The notes under the pieces are model-generated. The model was given only the letters and a program-made list of their open reading frames with translations, was not told the origin of the DNA and searched no databases. From an uncultured Clostridia bacterium (GTDB taxonomy: Bacteria > Bacillota > Clostridia > TANB77 > CAG-508): DNA of 64,000 nucleotides. Every line of letters begins with the position of its first letter. Position 1 is the first letter of the stretch. The stretch lies in NCBI GenBank assembly GCA_934182605.1, contig CAKPRQ010000007.1, forward strand, positions 1 through 64,000. Direction: 5' to 3'. Shown here one piece after another: positions 38,120-46,764 of this stretch. The position numbers and the translations under genes were made by a program.

Positions 38120-39403
38120 TTATTTTTTATTAATTACTGATAATACTATCTTATCCTTATTAAACACTTCATTTAAAACAAATTCCACGTCTTGTAATCC
38201 TAAAGTACTAAATTCCTCAATATAATCAAAGCTTCCAATACCTTTAAAAAAATTCATTAAAAGATTTGTGGCTATATCATCTATGCTATTATAAGTCTTT
38301 ACATAATCTGCATATAACATTTTTTTAGTTCTATTAAAATCTTCTTCATTTATTCCTTCAGCTTTTAGTTTTTCAATCTCTGTTATTAACATTTCTTTAA
38401 CCTTCTGTGGAATATTTGATTGTCCTTGTATTAGAACATAACCATAATTTTTAGAAAATTCATAATCCATAGCAGGAGCAGATTGTAACAAATTTTCTTC
38501 ATATAATTTGTTATATAATGTCGAGCTTTTTCCTATTAGAAGGCTTAACAAAATTTGTATAGATATATGTCTTTTAATCATTTCTTTACTAGATAAACAT
38601 TCCACATCATCTTTTATTCCTATTGTAAATAATGGAATACTTACTTCCATTTTTTCTTCCATATAATCTTTTACAATTTCTTTTTGCTCTTTAGGATATA
38701 TTCTTTTTATTTCTGCTTGACTTTTCACATCTTTTATTAATCTTTTTTCTATTTCTTTAAAAATTTCTTCCGCTTCAAAATCTCCGCATACCACTATTGC
38801 CATATTTGAAGGATGATAAAAAGTATTATAACAATCATATAAAGTTTCTTTTGTTATTTGAGCAATAGTTTCTTTAGTTCCTGTTATATCAATATTTATA
38901 GGGTTATCTTTATACATACATCTTAAAGTATTTAAATATACTTTCCATTCAGGGGTATCATCATACATCATTATCTCTTGTCCTATAATTCCTCTTTCTT
39001 TTTCTACATTTTCATCTGTAAAGTATGGGTGTTGTACATAATCCATTAGTTCATCCAATGCTTCATAAAAATTTTCTGTTGCTTCGAATAAATATGCAGT
39101 ATGGTCATTTGTTGTATAGGCATTTGCATTTACTCCAAGTGCTGTTAGAATATCTAAACTATTTGTCCCGTTTTCTTGCTCAAATAATTTATGTTCTAAA
39201 TAATGTGCTACACCATTTGGAACTTCTACTTCTCGATTTTCACCTGGCACTACAAATTTATTGTCTATAGAGCCATAATTTGTTCCAAATATCATAAATT
39301 TTTTCATTGTATTCTTTTTAGGCATAAACATTATTGTTAAGCCGTTTTCTAATTTCTTAACATATACCTTTTCCTTTATTTTATCATTTTCTATAATTTG
39401 CAT
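38120..39403 (-). CDS. M16-family zinc peptidase (active partner, YmfH-like)
   Basis: A 427-residue inverzincin. The zinc motif HYLEH (in NGVAHYLEHKLFE, near residue 70) and a downstream Glu (GIIGQEIMMYDD, near 145) are present, so it should be catalytic. The C-terminal half is the paired M16 domain. Its neighbour at 39431-40705 lacks the motif. An active/inactive M16 pair is the YmfF/YmfH arrangement of Firmicutes. The substrate is unknown. Confidence 0.85.
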   Translation of the reverse strand: MQIIENDKIKEKVYVKKLENGLTIMFMPKKNTMKKFMIFGTNYGSIDNKFVVPGENREVEVPNGVAHYLEHKLFEQENGTNSLDILTALGVNANAYTTNDHTAYLFEATENFYEALDELMDYVQHPYFTDENVEKERGIIGQEIMMYDDTPEWKVYLNTLRCMYKDNPINIDITGTKETIAQITKETLYDCYNTFYHPSNMAIVVCGDFEAEEIFKEIEKRLIKDVKSQAEIKRIYPKEQKEIVKDYMEEKMEVSIPLFTIGIKDDVECLSSKEMIKRHISIQILLSLLIGKSSTLYNKLYEENLLQSAPAMDYEFSKNYGYVLIQGQSNIPQKVKEMLITEIEKLKAEGINEEDFNRTKKMLYADYVKTYNSIDDIATNLLMNFFKGIGSFDYIEEFSTLGLQDVEFVLNEVFNKDKIVLSVINKK

Positions 39404-39430
39404 TCGCTTTCAATTCCTTTCTCATGTCTA

Positions 39431-40705
39431 TTAATTTTTCAAAAAATACACAGTATTAATTTTAATATTTTGGGCAACTCTAACAATATCTTCTTTACTT
39501 ACTTTATTTATTTTTTCTGTATATTCTTTAGGACTTACAATACTTCCTGATAATTCCTGACTTATATAATAATTTACTCCCGTTTCTTGGTCTTCCACTA
39601 TTGCATTTATTCCATAAGTTATAAATTGTTTTGCTTGTTCCACATCTTCCTCATTAAAATTTCCTTTTTTCATATCCTCTATTTCATTTTTTATTAATTT
39701 TAAAGCTTTTTCATAATTTTCTATTTCTATTCCAGCTTTTATAATTATATTATTTTTTTGTTTTAAATACTTGCTTCCTATTGAATAAGCTAAACTTTCT
39801 TTTTCCCTTACATTTTGAAATAATTTTGATGTTGCACTTCCTCCTAAAATTGTATTATAAACTCCTATAACATATTTTATGTCTTTACTATTATCTAAAA
39901 TATCTAATCCTAATACTAACTTACCTTGTGCCACATTTAAAGATTCATTTACTACTTTTTCTTCCTTTGTCTCTTTATGTTCTGAAGTTTCATTATTTAC
40001 TACATAATTTGGTTTTCTATCTTTTAATTTCTTAATATTCTCGTTGTTTACTATAATATTTTCAACTGTTTCTTGATTGAAATCTCCAGATATTATAATG
40101 TCTATTTTTGAATTTTCTATTAAATCTAAATATGTTTTATATAAATCTTGAGCATTTATTTCTTCAATATCTTCTACATATCCATATTTATACAAGCCGT
40201 ATAATTCGCCTTTATACATTTCTTCTATCATTCTATCCATAGCATATTTATCTTTGTTATCTATTTTACCTTCTATTAATTGTTTAATTTTTATTTTTTC
40301 TTTTTCAACATAATCTTTTTTAAATGCACCGTTTTCTAATACTGGTTCAAATACTATTTCAAATAATTTATTGATTACCTCTTCTATTAAATTCTCATTT
40401 GTTAAAACGTATTTATTATTAATTGATTCTATATAAAATTTTAATACTTGATTGTCTCCTCCTTTTTCAACGCCACAATCCATTTCTGCGCCATATAGCT
40501 CTTCCATTTTCCTATTTATAGCCTCTTGTGTTGGCATTGTTTTTGTACCACTTGTTAATACTGCTGGTATCAATGTATTTTTAGTTATAGTATCTCTATT
40601 CAATTTTCTTGTTATAAATAGAGAAATCAAATCTGTTTTAAATAAATCTGTTTTTATATAATGTATTGTTATACCTTTTTTTATCTCCTTATTTTTATAT
40701 TCCAT
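39431..40705 (-). CDS. M16-family peptidase-like protein (inactive partner, YmfF-like)
   Basis: A 424-residue M16-fold protein. The HxxEH motif is replaced (TKTMPTQEAINRKMEELYGA), so it is probably non-catalytic and pairs with the active enzyme downstream. YKGELYGLYKYGYVEDIEEI and ESLAYSIGSKYLKQKNNIII are typical M16 C-terminal features. ATG at 40705 is used; the 20 bases ending at this ATG are identical to those ending at the plsX start. Confidence 0.82.
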   Translation of the reverse strand: MEYKNKEIKKGITIHYIKTDLFKTDLISLFITRKLNRDTITKNTLIPAVLTSGTKTMPTQEAINRKMEELYGAEMDCGVEKGGDNQVLKFYIESINNKYVLTNENLIEEVINKLFEIVFEPVLENGAFKKDYVEKEKIKIKQLIEGKIDNKDKYAMDRMIEEMYKGELYGLYKYGYVEDIEEINAQDLYKTYLDLIENSKIDIIISGDFNQETVENIIVNNENIKKLKDRKPNYVVNNETSEHKETKEEKVVNESLNVAQGKLVLGLDILDNSKDIKYVIGVYNTILGGSATSKLFQNVREKESLAYSIGSKYLKQKNNIIIKAGIEIENYEKALKLIKNEIEDMKKGNFNEEDVEQAKQFITYGINAIVEDQETGVNYYISQELSGSIVSPKEYTEKINKVSKEDIVRVAQNIKINTVYFLKN

Positions 40706-40799
40706 AATTAATATCATTCCTTTCAAAATTTACTAAATTAGAAATATCATGTCTTTCACTATTATTACCAATTTTTGATATATTATTTATAAAAAGAAA

Positions 40800-40823
40800 A
40801 AAATGAGGAAATAACTCCCCACC
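40800..40823 (-). terminator. Weak terminator after rpsU
   Basis: Minus strand: GGGGA...TCCTC (one G-U pair) followed by seven T, about 20 bases after the rpsU stop. Confidence 0.4.
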
Positions 40824-40841
40824 TTTTATTTTATGTATAAA

Positions 40842-41012
40842 CTAAAATTTTCTTTTTCTAGCCGCCTCTGATTTTTTCTTTCTTTTCACACTTGGCTTTT
40901 CATAATGTTCTCTTTTACGTACTTCTTGTAAAACTCCATTTCTAGCACATTGTCTTTTAAAGCGTTTTAAAGCTTCCTCTATATTTCCATTACTAACTTT
41001 TACTTCTGACAT
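40842..41012 (-). CDS. rpsU: Ribosomal protein bS21
   Basis: A 56-residue basic small-subunit protein, [20 protein letters not shown] then [20 protein letters not shown] and a Lys/Arg-rich end. This is the full family length. AAGGAGGGG precedes the ATG. It is a single-gene unit with a near-consensus promoter (41098-41127) carrying a palindrome in its spacer. Its usual neighbours (gatB/yqeY-like genes) are absent. Confidence 0.95.
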   Translation of the reverse strand: MSEVKVSNGNIEEALKRFKRQCARNGVLQEVRKREHYEKPSVKRKKKSEAARKRKF

Positions 41013-41097
41013 ATATTTCCCCTCCTTCCAAGTTTGAAAACGTGTTTGGGACTCTCTGGGGTTTTTCTAAAAATTTCCTTTTCCCTAACTATTCCTT

Positions 41098-41127
41098 ATT
41101 ATATTACATTTCGATGTAATTTGTCAA
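41098..41127 (-). promoter_or_regulatory. rpsU promoter with operator-like palindrome
   Basis: Minus strand: TTGACA (41127-41122), 18-bp spacer, TATAAT (41103-41098). The spacer contains TTACATCGAAATGTAA, a perfect 6-4-6 palindrome placed exactly between the two elements, as for a repressor site. Confidence 0.75.
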
Positions 41128-41161
41128 TAGAAAAATTATGGAATTTGGTGATTTTTAAAAA

Positions 41162-41320
41162 AAATTATTACAGTTCAGTAAGGAAACACGTAACTTTTGC
41201 AAAATCGTGATATATAGCTATTTGAAAGGCAAGATCCAGATTGTGTTACCCTAACTATGTTTCGACCTAAAATAGCTATATATCACGATTTTAAAGGTAT
41301 TTAGTGAACTGTAATAATTT
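41162..41320. repeat. Palindromic intergenic element, copy B (long form)
   Basis: About 159 bp. Outer arms AAATTATTACAGTTCAGTAA and TTAGTGAACTGTAATAATTT, inner 23-bp stem AAAATCGTGATATATAGCTA... (41201-41223 with 41270-41292), centre with AAGATCCAGATTGTG. It lies between the ftsL-like gene and the rpsU promoter. Confidence 0.85.
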
Positions 41321-41324
41321 TTTA

Positions 41325-41858
41325 TTACCATATATTAGTAATTATTTTTAATACTTTTTGAAACCAATTATCTTCTTGTATTATTACCTTTTCGCTCACA
41401 GGTTCTATAAAGTTTTCTTTTGGTAATGCTATATATTCTTTTTGAGAATCATCTAATTTTTGCATTCCTAACAATTCTTTTGCTTGTTGTTCTATTGTAC
41501 TTAAATTAAAACTGTTTTCTATATTTACTTTTAATTGTTCGTTTTCTTTTTGCAATAATGCTAACTCCGATTGCATACTTTTCACTCGCATGAAACTTTC
41601 ATCTATTTGACTATTTCTATATGTTATAACAAAAAATGCTACAAATATTATCCCCATATATACTATAATTTTTCTTTTCTTTTTTCTTTCTGCCATTTCT
41701 TTTTCTCTTTTTATTTGTAAATTTGATTTTTTTAATTGCGTTCTATTTTTCTGTTTTTTTAATTTTTTATTATTTCTATTCTTATTTGGTTTGTATTCTG
41801 GTTCTAATTTTCTAGGACTTGTTTCATATTGATAAAACGCTCTACTACCTGTAGCCAT
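41325..41858 (-). CDS. FtsL/DivIC-like septum protein
   Basis: A 177-residue protein. A basic cytoplasmic tail (1-62) precedes one transmembrane helix (about 63-81, KIIVYMGIIFVAFFVITY). An extracytoplasmic coiled coil follows (MRVKSMQSELALLQKENEQL, about 90-115). Position directly after rsmH is where ftsL lies in division clusters. Sequence is poorly conserved, as is usual for FtsL. No ftsI or mraY follows; the next gene is rpsU. Confidence 0.7.
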   Translation of the reverse strand: MATGSRAFYQYETSPRKLEPEYKPNKNRNNKKLKKQKNRTQLKKSNLQIKREKEMAERKKKRKIIVYMGIIFVAFFVITYRNSQIDESFMRVKSMQSELALLQKENEQLKVNIENSFNLSTIEQQAKELLGMQKLDDSQKEYIALPKENFIEPVSEKVIIQEDNWFQKVLKIITNIW

Positions 41859-41892
41859 TAAAAAATTTCACTCTCCTTTACAAATTTTTTAT

Positions 41893-42819
41893 TTATTCTT
41901 TTTCAAATATTCTTAATTTTGCACTTATACTTCTTGAATTATTTTCTATTTCTTCTTTACTTGGTAATATTGGTTTCTTTGTAATAATTTTTCCTAATTT
42001 TTTGGTACCACATACGCAATACGGAATATCTGGTGGGCATGTACATTTTCCAACACAATCGTTAAAAGCATTTTTTACCATTCTATCTTCTAATGAATGA
42101 AATGTTATTATACATAATCTTCCACCTTTATTTAATGAATTTATTGAGTCCATCACTGTATTGTACAATGGTTTTAATTCATTATTTACTTCTATTCTTA
42201 TTGCTTGAAATGTTTTCTTTGCAGGGTGACCATTAGTTTTATTAAATGGTACCACCTCTTTTATAATTTCAACTAATTCATTAGTTGTTTCTATCTTTTT
42301 ATTTTTTCTATACTCACATATTTCTTGAGCAATTTTCCTTGAAAATTTTTCTTCACCATATTCATATATAATATTTGCTAATTTTTCTTCTGGATAAAAG
42401 TTTATTACATCATATGCTGAAAAATCTTGAGTTTCATCCATACGCATATCTAGTCTACTATCTTTTGTATAACTAAATCCTCGTGTTGCTTCATCTATTT
42501 GGTATGATGAAATTCCTAAATCTAGTAAAATCCCATCTACTTTTTCTATTCCTAATTCTGCTAACACTTCTTTTATATTATCATGATTATTATGTACATA
42601 TATTACATTAGTAAAATCTTTTAAATTCTCTTTAGCTGCCTTTAATGCAGTAGTATCTCTATCAATCCCTATTAATTTTCCTTCTTTAGATAAATGTTTT
42701 AATATTTCTTTGCTATGTCCTGCTCCTCCTAAAGTTCCATCTACATACATACCATTAGGTTTTATATTTAAGCCTTCTATGCATTCATTTAATAATACTG
42801 GGATGTGTTTAAATTCCAA
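41893..42819 (-). CDS. rsmH: 16S rRNA (cytosine-1402-N4)-methyltransferase RsmH
   Basis: A 308-residue SAM-dependent methyltransferase of the 16S decoding region. The SAM motif is [16 protein letters not shown] near 25, followed by [15 protein letters not shown] and [21 protein letters not shown] Cys-rich [13 protein letters not shown] insert is typical of Firmicute RsmH. The start is TTG ([12 protein letters not shown]) after GGAGG. It belongs to the mraZ-rsmH-ftsL group, but is separated from mraZ by almost 290 bp. Confidence 0.95.
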   Translation of the reverse strand: MEFKHIPVLLNECIEGLNIKPNGMYVDGTLGGAGHSKEILKHLSKEGKLIGIDRDTTALKAAKENLKDFTNVIYVHNNHDNIKEVLAELGIEKVDGILLDLGISSYQIDEATRGFSYTKDSRLDMRMDETQDFSAYDVINFYPEEKLANIIYEYGEEKFSRKIAQEICEYRKNKKIETTNELVEIIKEVVPFNKTNGHPAKKTFQAIRIEVNNELKPLYNTVMDSINSLNKGGRLCIITFHSLEDRMVKNAFNDCVGKCTCPPDIPYCVCGTKKLGKIITKKPILPSKEEIENNSRSISAKLRIFEKE

Positions 42820-42830
42820 AGATACTCCTC

Positions 42831-42929
42831 CTAGATAATAAGATAAAAAGAGGCAATAATTTTCACTACTGCCTCTAACTTTTTTAAGTCATTCGTATTT
42901 AATTTATTACTTTTGTACTTAGAAAACAT
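42831..42929 (-). CDS. Possible 32-aa open frame between mraZ and rsmH
   Basis: [20 protein letters not shown] then [12 protein letters not shown] and a stop inside the rsmH ribosome binding site. An AAGGG motif lies ten bases before the ATG. It overlaps a terminator-like hairpin (42849-42876). No family is known. Confidence 0.3.
   Translation of the reverse strand: MFSKYKSNKLNTNDLKKLEAVVKIIASFYLII
42849..42876 (-). terminator. Hairpin between mraZ and rsmH, attenuator-like
   Basis: AGAGGCA/TGCCTCT stem followed by TTTTTATC on the minus strand, just upstream of rsmH. It could limit read-through from mraZ. Confidence 0.5.
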
Positions 42930-43071
42930 CTTTAGATTACCCTTGTTCTTAAAAATCACTTATCTTACATATCTTAATAAAACTTTTGTTGCTTAAAATC
43001 TCGTGTTTATTTACTATAAGTCATTTGTACACTCCTTTGTTTGTTATATCTTCTTTTGTTATATATGTGAA

Positions 43072-43085
43072 CCGTGTTAACACGG
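43072..43085. repeat. Perfect palindrome CCGTGTTAACACGG
   Basis: A 14-bp perfect palindrome, with weaker GTG/CAC symmetry outside it, about 20 bases after the mraZ stop codon. The GC-rich ends are striking in this AT-rich region. It may be a protein-binding site or a short hairpin. Confidence 0.5.
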
Positions 43086-43106
43086 GTACACGCTAATTGT
43101 TTAAAA

Positions 43107-43538
43107 CTATATTCCTAATTCTGCTAAACTTTCTGCTATATCTTCTACAGAGTTATTTTCCTTTTCATTATATTCTTTCCATTTTTGCTTGTCCCATATT
43201 TCTAGTCTTCCTAAAACACCTATTATTACTACTTCTTTTTCTAAGTTTGCATATTCCCTTAAATTTGCTGCTATTAAAAATCTCCCTTGCTTGTCTATCT
43301 CACACTCTGTAGCACCTGCTAAAAAAAATCTAGTAAGTGTTCTAGCATTTTTGTTTGTTAGTGGAAATGCACGCAATTTTTCTTCAAAGTTTTGCCATTC
43401 TGTTAATGAGTATACAAATAAACATCCTTCTAATCCTTTTGTTACTACAAATTTTTCACCTATGTCTGCTTTTAGTTTTGCTGGCATACTTAGACGACCT
43501 TTTGTATCTATTGAATGTTCGTATTCGCCTATTAACAT
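43107..43538 (-). CDS. mraZ: Transcriptional regulator MraZ
   Basis: A 143-residue AbrB-fold regulator of the division cluster. Both DxxxR repeats are seen (HSIDTKGRLSMPAKLKADIG and CEIDKQGRFLIAANLREYAN). Start ATG 43538 follows AGAGGTG; this gives MLIGEYEHSIDTKGR as in the family. Its own leader carries three AAAGTGG repeats with a 10-bp period, so autoregulation is very likely. Confidence 0.94.
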   Translation of the reverse strand: MLIGEYEHSIDTKGRLSMPAKLKADIGEKFVVTKGLEGCLFVYSLTEWQNFEEKLRAFPLTNKNARTLTRFFLAGATECEIDKQGRFLIAANLREYANLEKEVVIIGVLGRLEIWDKQKWKEYNEKENNSVEDIAESLAELGI

Positions 43539-43565
43539 AATGGTTTCACCTCTTTTCAATTCATA

Positions 43566-43612
43566 CCACTTTGCTCCACTTTTTACCACTTTATTCAATG
43601 CTACCACACTTT
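43566..43612 (-). promoter_or_regulatory. MraZ boxes upstream of mraZ
   Basis: Minus strand: AAAGTGG at 43572-43566, 43582-43576 and 43592-43586, and AAAGTGT at 43612-43606. All lie in 10-bp phase with one position skipped for the -10. AAAGTG(T/G) repeats with 3-bp gaps are the reported MraZ operator in mycoplasmas. Confidence 0.85.
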
Positions 43613-43626
43613 TATAAAAAAATCAA
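43598..43626 (-). promoter_or_regulatory. mraZ promoter
   Basis: Minus strand: TTGATT (43626-43621), 17-bp spacer, TAGCAT (43603-43598) with an upstream TG (extended -10). It is overlapped by the fourth MraZ box. Confidence 0.7.
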
Positions 43627-43665
43627 GGTTTTTTTGTAATTTTTTTGAATTTTTTTTACACAAAA

Positions 43666-43705
43666 AATATGGTATGGTATGCAATTTGTTTCTACACACC
43701 ATATT
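43666..43705 (-). terminator. Terminator of the AAA-ATPase/nuclease gene
   Basis: Minus strand: AATATGGTGTG pairs with CATACCATATT-like sequence and is followed by a T run, just after the stop at 43717. Confidence 0.55.
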
Positions 43706-43716
43706 TATAAACTATC

Positions 43717-45366
43717 CTATTTTATTACTGCCTTTTTATTATTAAAAGCTATTCCATATTTTAATATACTTGGTATTCCTCTTTCTTTCATTTCTAAATA
43801 ATATTCATTTCTATCTATTTGCTCTAATGCCTTTTCTGCCATTTCTTCCATCTTTTCCTCTTCTTTTACTGTTTTAAATTCTAGTATTATTCCTATACTT
43901 CCGTCTTTTTTCTCTATTTTCATATCATATCTTCCATATCCACTTTCTCTATTTGATTCTACTATATATTTTTCTCCCATGTCTACTAATAATCCTAGTA
44001 CAAAACCGTGATAAAAATTCTCTACATTTTCAAAATAACTTATAGATTTTTTCATTAATTGATTTAATATTAACCCTACCAGTTCTTTATCATTTCTCAA
44101 AATTGCTCGTTGAAAATCTGTTATTTCTTTTCTAGCATTATTTTGCTCAAACCATCTATTTACTATTGTTCTAAATGCTATTTTTACTTCCATATTTGGT
44201 ATGCGTATTTTTCCTGTTATGTGTTCTTCCCTTCTTTCTTGTTTTTCTACTGTTACATATCCACACATTAACATGAAGTTAAAAATATTATCTCTACTTC
44301 CTGTTATATCGCTGTATACAATATTTTCATTTAAATTTATCTCTATAGTTTTACCTTGCATTAAGTCCTCTAAGTCTTTTTTTACATCGCCTTCTGCATT
44401 TTTTAACATTACTTCTAACATGTCTACTTCATCTGTATTTACCCAATATGGTTGGATTTTTTTACTATCTAAAACATTTAATATACTCCAAGGATTATAT
44501 ATCTTTGTTCCTGCAAAGTTATATCCATCATACCATTTCTTCACTTCTTCCTTATTTTCTACTCCATATTCCTCTAAAAGTTTATCTACTTCTTCTGGTA
44601 AAAATCCAAAATATTCGCTATACATTTTATCTAATATCGGAAATGTACATATATTATTTATACTACCAGATAAATTGTCGTCTGATATTCTCAACATTCC
44701 AGTCATACAAGCAAATTTTAAATAGTCATTAGTTTTTAATGCTTCTCCAAAAAAGTTACGCATAAAGTTTATTACATCATCATAAAATCCATTTATAAAG
44801 CCAGTTTCTATTGGTGCATCGTATTCATCTATTAATATTACTACTGGTTGTTTATAATATCTATATAAATACTTTGATAATTTTTTTAGTGATAATTGAT
44901 ATACATCATTCTGAGCTTGTTTTAGGAGAATAGCATTATACTCTTGTGCTTCAGTTGTATTTAAACATTCCAATATTTCTATATAATCATAATATAATTG
45001 GGACATTATGTCTTTTAACAGATTATATTCTTCTTTCCAACTATTAGCTTTTACACTTTTCAAGTTTAAACTTATTACTGGATATTTTCCTTGTTGTTCT
45101 CTTATCTTTTCTGATGCTTCTTCTATTTTTAACCCTTTAAATAAATCTACATTTTCATCTCTTTTTTTCACATTAAAATAATTTTCTAACATACTTATTG
45201 TTAATGTTTTTCCAAATCTACGTGGACGAGGGAATAAATTTACTAACGCACCTCTGGTTAAAATATCTTCTATTAAATCTGTTTTATCTACATAACAATA
45301 TCCATCTTCTATAATTTTCTTAAAATTATCTATTCCTATTGGAACAGGTCGTATATAATTTCCCAT
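43717..45366 (-). CDS. AAA-ATPase-like protein with C-terminal PD-(D/E)XK nuclease domain
   Basis: A 549-residue protein of the AAA-ATPase_like/DUF1703 type. It begins MGNYIRPVPIGIDNFKKIIE, then GYCYVDKT, and has the P-loop variant RPRRFGKTLTISML (about 48-61) and an Asp-rich Walker B (PVVILIDEYDAPI). The C-terminal nuclease-like core reads GRYDMKIEKKDGSIGIILEF then K (D...ExK). The family is abundant and often multicopy in gut anaerobes; its role is not established. It has its own promoter and terminator. Confidence 0.85.
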   Translation of the reverse strand: MGNYIRPVPIGIDNFKKIIEDGYCYVDKTDLIEDILTRGALVNLFPRPRRFGKTLTISMLENYFNVKKRDENVDLFKGLKIEEASEKIREQQGKYPVISLNLKSVKANSWKEEYNLLKDIMSQLYYDYIEILECLNTTEAQEYNAILLKQAQNDVYQLSLKKLSKYLYRYYKQPVVILIDEYDAPIETGFINGFYDDVINFMRNFFGEALKTNDYLKFACMTGMLRISDDNLSGSINNICTFPILDKMYSEYFGFLPEEVDKLLEEYGVENKEEVKKWYDGYNFAGTKIYNPWSILNVLDSKKIQPYWVNTDEVDMLEVMLKNAEGDVKKDLEDLMQGKTIEINLNENIVYSDITGSRDNIFNFMLMCGYVTVEKQERREEHITGKIRIPNMEVKIAFRTIVNRWFEQNNARKEITDFQRAILRNDKELVGLILNQLMKKSISYFENVENFYHGFVLGLLVDMGEKYIVESNRESGYGRYDMKIEKKDGSIGIILEFKTVKEEEKMEEMAEKALEQIDRNEYYLEMKERGIPSILKYGIAFNNKKAVIK

Positions 45367-45437
45367 TTATTATACCTACCTTTCTCTTTATTTGCTACTA
45401 ACACACAGTAGTTTCCTATAACTACTATTCTTACTAT

Positions 45438-45466
45438 ATTTTACTATACAAATACTGGAAAAGCAA
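45438..45466 (-). promoter_or_regulatory. Promoter of the AAA-ATPase/nuclease gene
   Basis: Minus strand: TTGCTT (45466-45461), 17-bp spacer, TAAAAT (45443-45438). Confidence 0.55.
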
Positions 45467-45593
45467 GTGTTATTGTATGTGTTTTTCTGAAAAATATAGT
45501 GAGATTAATTATCTATTGCAAATTTTATAATATTCTAGAAAATTTTAATAAATTATGTTATACTAAACATATAATTATAAAAGGAGGAGCAAA

Positions 45594-46208
45594 ATGGAAA
45601 AAGAGAATGTACTGGACAAAACAATTTATGATTTTTCTAAAAAATCTGATATTATTCAAACTGTTATACTCGGATTATTAGCGTTTCTAGTCCCAACTTT
45701 CTTAGCCCAGTTCATAACTACTATATTTGGAACAGGAAGTGTTATAACACTAAATTCACAAATAATAGTTGGTTCTATTGTAAATATGGCACTAATTCTT
45801 ACTGCTATTAATATAAAAGGATGGAAAAAAATAATAGCCATTATAACAATGCCAAGTATTTCAACAATATTAAGCGGATATGTATTTCAAGCAGCCTCTG
45901 TTTATATGGTGTATATGATACCAACAATTTGGATTGGAAATTTTGTACTTATTTATTCTTTTAAGTTTTTTATGTTAAATAAAAATTATAATTATTTTGT
46001 AGCAAGTATAATAGGTATTATTACTAAAGTTTTAGTTATCTTTGGCTGGTTTGAATTACTTAATTTATTTGGAATTTTCCCTTCAAAATTAATACAAAAT
46101 TTACAGACTGCTATGGGGTTAACACAATTGATCACGGCTACTATAGGTAGTGTACTTGTTTTTCTAATATACCATATTGAAAAGAAAAAACTTACAAATA
46201 TTAATTAA
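45594..46208 (+). CDS. Polytopic membrane protein of unknown function
   Basis: A 204-residue protein with five to six hydrophobic helices (VILGLLAFLVPTFLAQFITT, IVGSIVNMALILTAINI, IWIGNFVLIYSFKFFM, LITATIGSVLVFLIYHI). The short cytoplasmic N-terminus is charged. The overall size and helix count recall substrate-binding S components of ECF transporters, but no diagnostic motif was seen. AAAGGAGGAG lies before the ATG and a terminator follows, so it is monocistronic. Confidence 0.65.
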   Translation: MEKENVLDKTIYDFSKKSDIIQTVILGLLAFLVPTFLAQFITTIFGTGSVITLNSQIIVGSIVNMALILTAINIKGWKKIIAIITMPSISTILSGYVFQAASVYMVYMIPTIWIGNFVLIYSFKFFMLNKNYNYFVASIIGIITKVLVIFGWFELLNLFGIFPSKLIQNLQTAMGLTQLITATIGSVLVFLIYHIEKKKLTNIN

Positions 46209-46220
46209 AACTAAAAATTA

Positions 46221-46245
46221 ACGGCAATTATATGCCGTTTTATTT
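46221..46245 (+). terminator. Terminator of the membrane-protein gene
   Basis: ACGGCA/TGCCGT stem (46221-46238) followed by TTTATTT. Confidence 0.75.
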
Positions 46246-46289
46246 ATTTTTAACTTATAAAATTTTCTTAATTTTTTTACCAATTTTAC

Positions 46290-46318
46290 TTTACAAATTA
46301 GCAACAATAATATAAAAT
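46290..46318 (+). promoter_or_regulatory. Promoter of the tsaE-tsaB-rimI group
   Basis: TTTACA (46290-46295), 17-bp spacer, TAAAAT (46313-46318), about 18 bases before tsaE. Confidence 0.6.
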
Positions 46319-46335
46319 AGTCTAGTGAGGAAATT

Positions 46336-46764
46336 ATGGAAAAATTTATAACTAATAATGAAAATGAAACTATTGATTTTGCATATAATTTTGCTAAAAA
46401 TCTAAAAAAAGGCGATATAATTATTTTATCAGGTGAATTAGGCTCTGGCAAAACTAAATTTGTACAAGGTGTTTTGAAATACTTTAATTTAGAAAAAGAA
46501 ATTTCTAGTCCTACTTTCACCATTGTAAATGAATATTCTAATTCTAATATTAATATATACCATTTCGATTTATATAGATTAGAAGATATTGATGAATTCT
46601 ATGCAATAGGTGGAGAAGAATATTTTGATAAAGGAATCTGTATCTTTGAATGGGGAGAAATTTTAGAGCCCGAATTAAAACAAAAATACATTAAAATTAC
46701 TTACGAAAAAAATTCAATTAATTTAGATAAAAGAATTTTATATGTGGAGGAGGTAAATAATTAA
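46336..46764 (+). CDS. tsaE: tRNA t6A synthesis ATPase TsaE
   Basis: A 142-residue P-loop protein of the t6A37 tRNA-modification complex. Walker A is GELGSGKTKFVQG near 37. SPTFTIVNEY and HFDLYRLED are conserved, and CIFEWGE lies near the end. GAGG precedes the ATG. It overlaps tsaB by one base, so the two are coupled. Confidence 0.93.
   Translation: MEKFITNNENETIDFAYNFAKNLKKGDIIILSGELGSGKTKFVQGVLKYFNLEKEISSPTFTIVNEYSNSNINIYHFDLYRLEDIDEFYAIGGEEYFDKGICIFEWGEILEPELKQKYIKITYEKNSINLDKRILYVEEVNN

Noticed and set aside
45499..45681. Short plus-strand frame before the polytopic membrane protein gene
   Set aside because: It runs across the promoter region and the AAAGGAGGAG site of the real gene.
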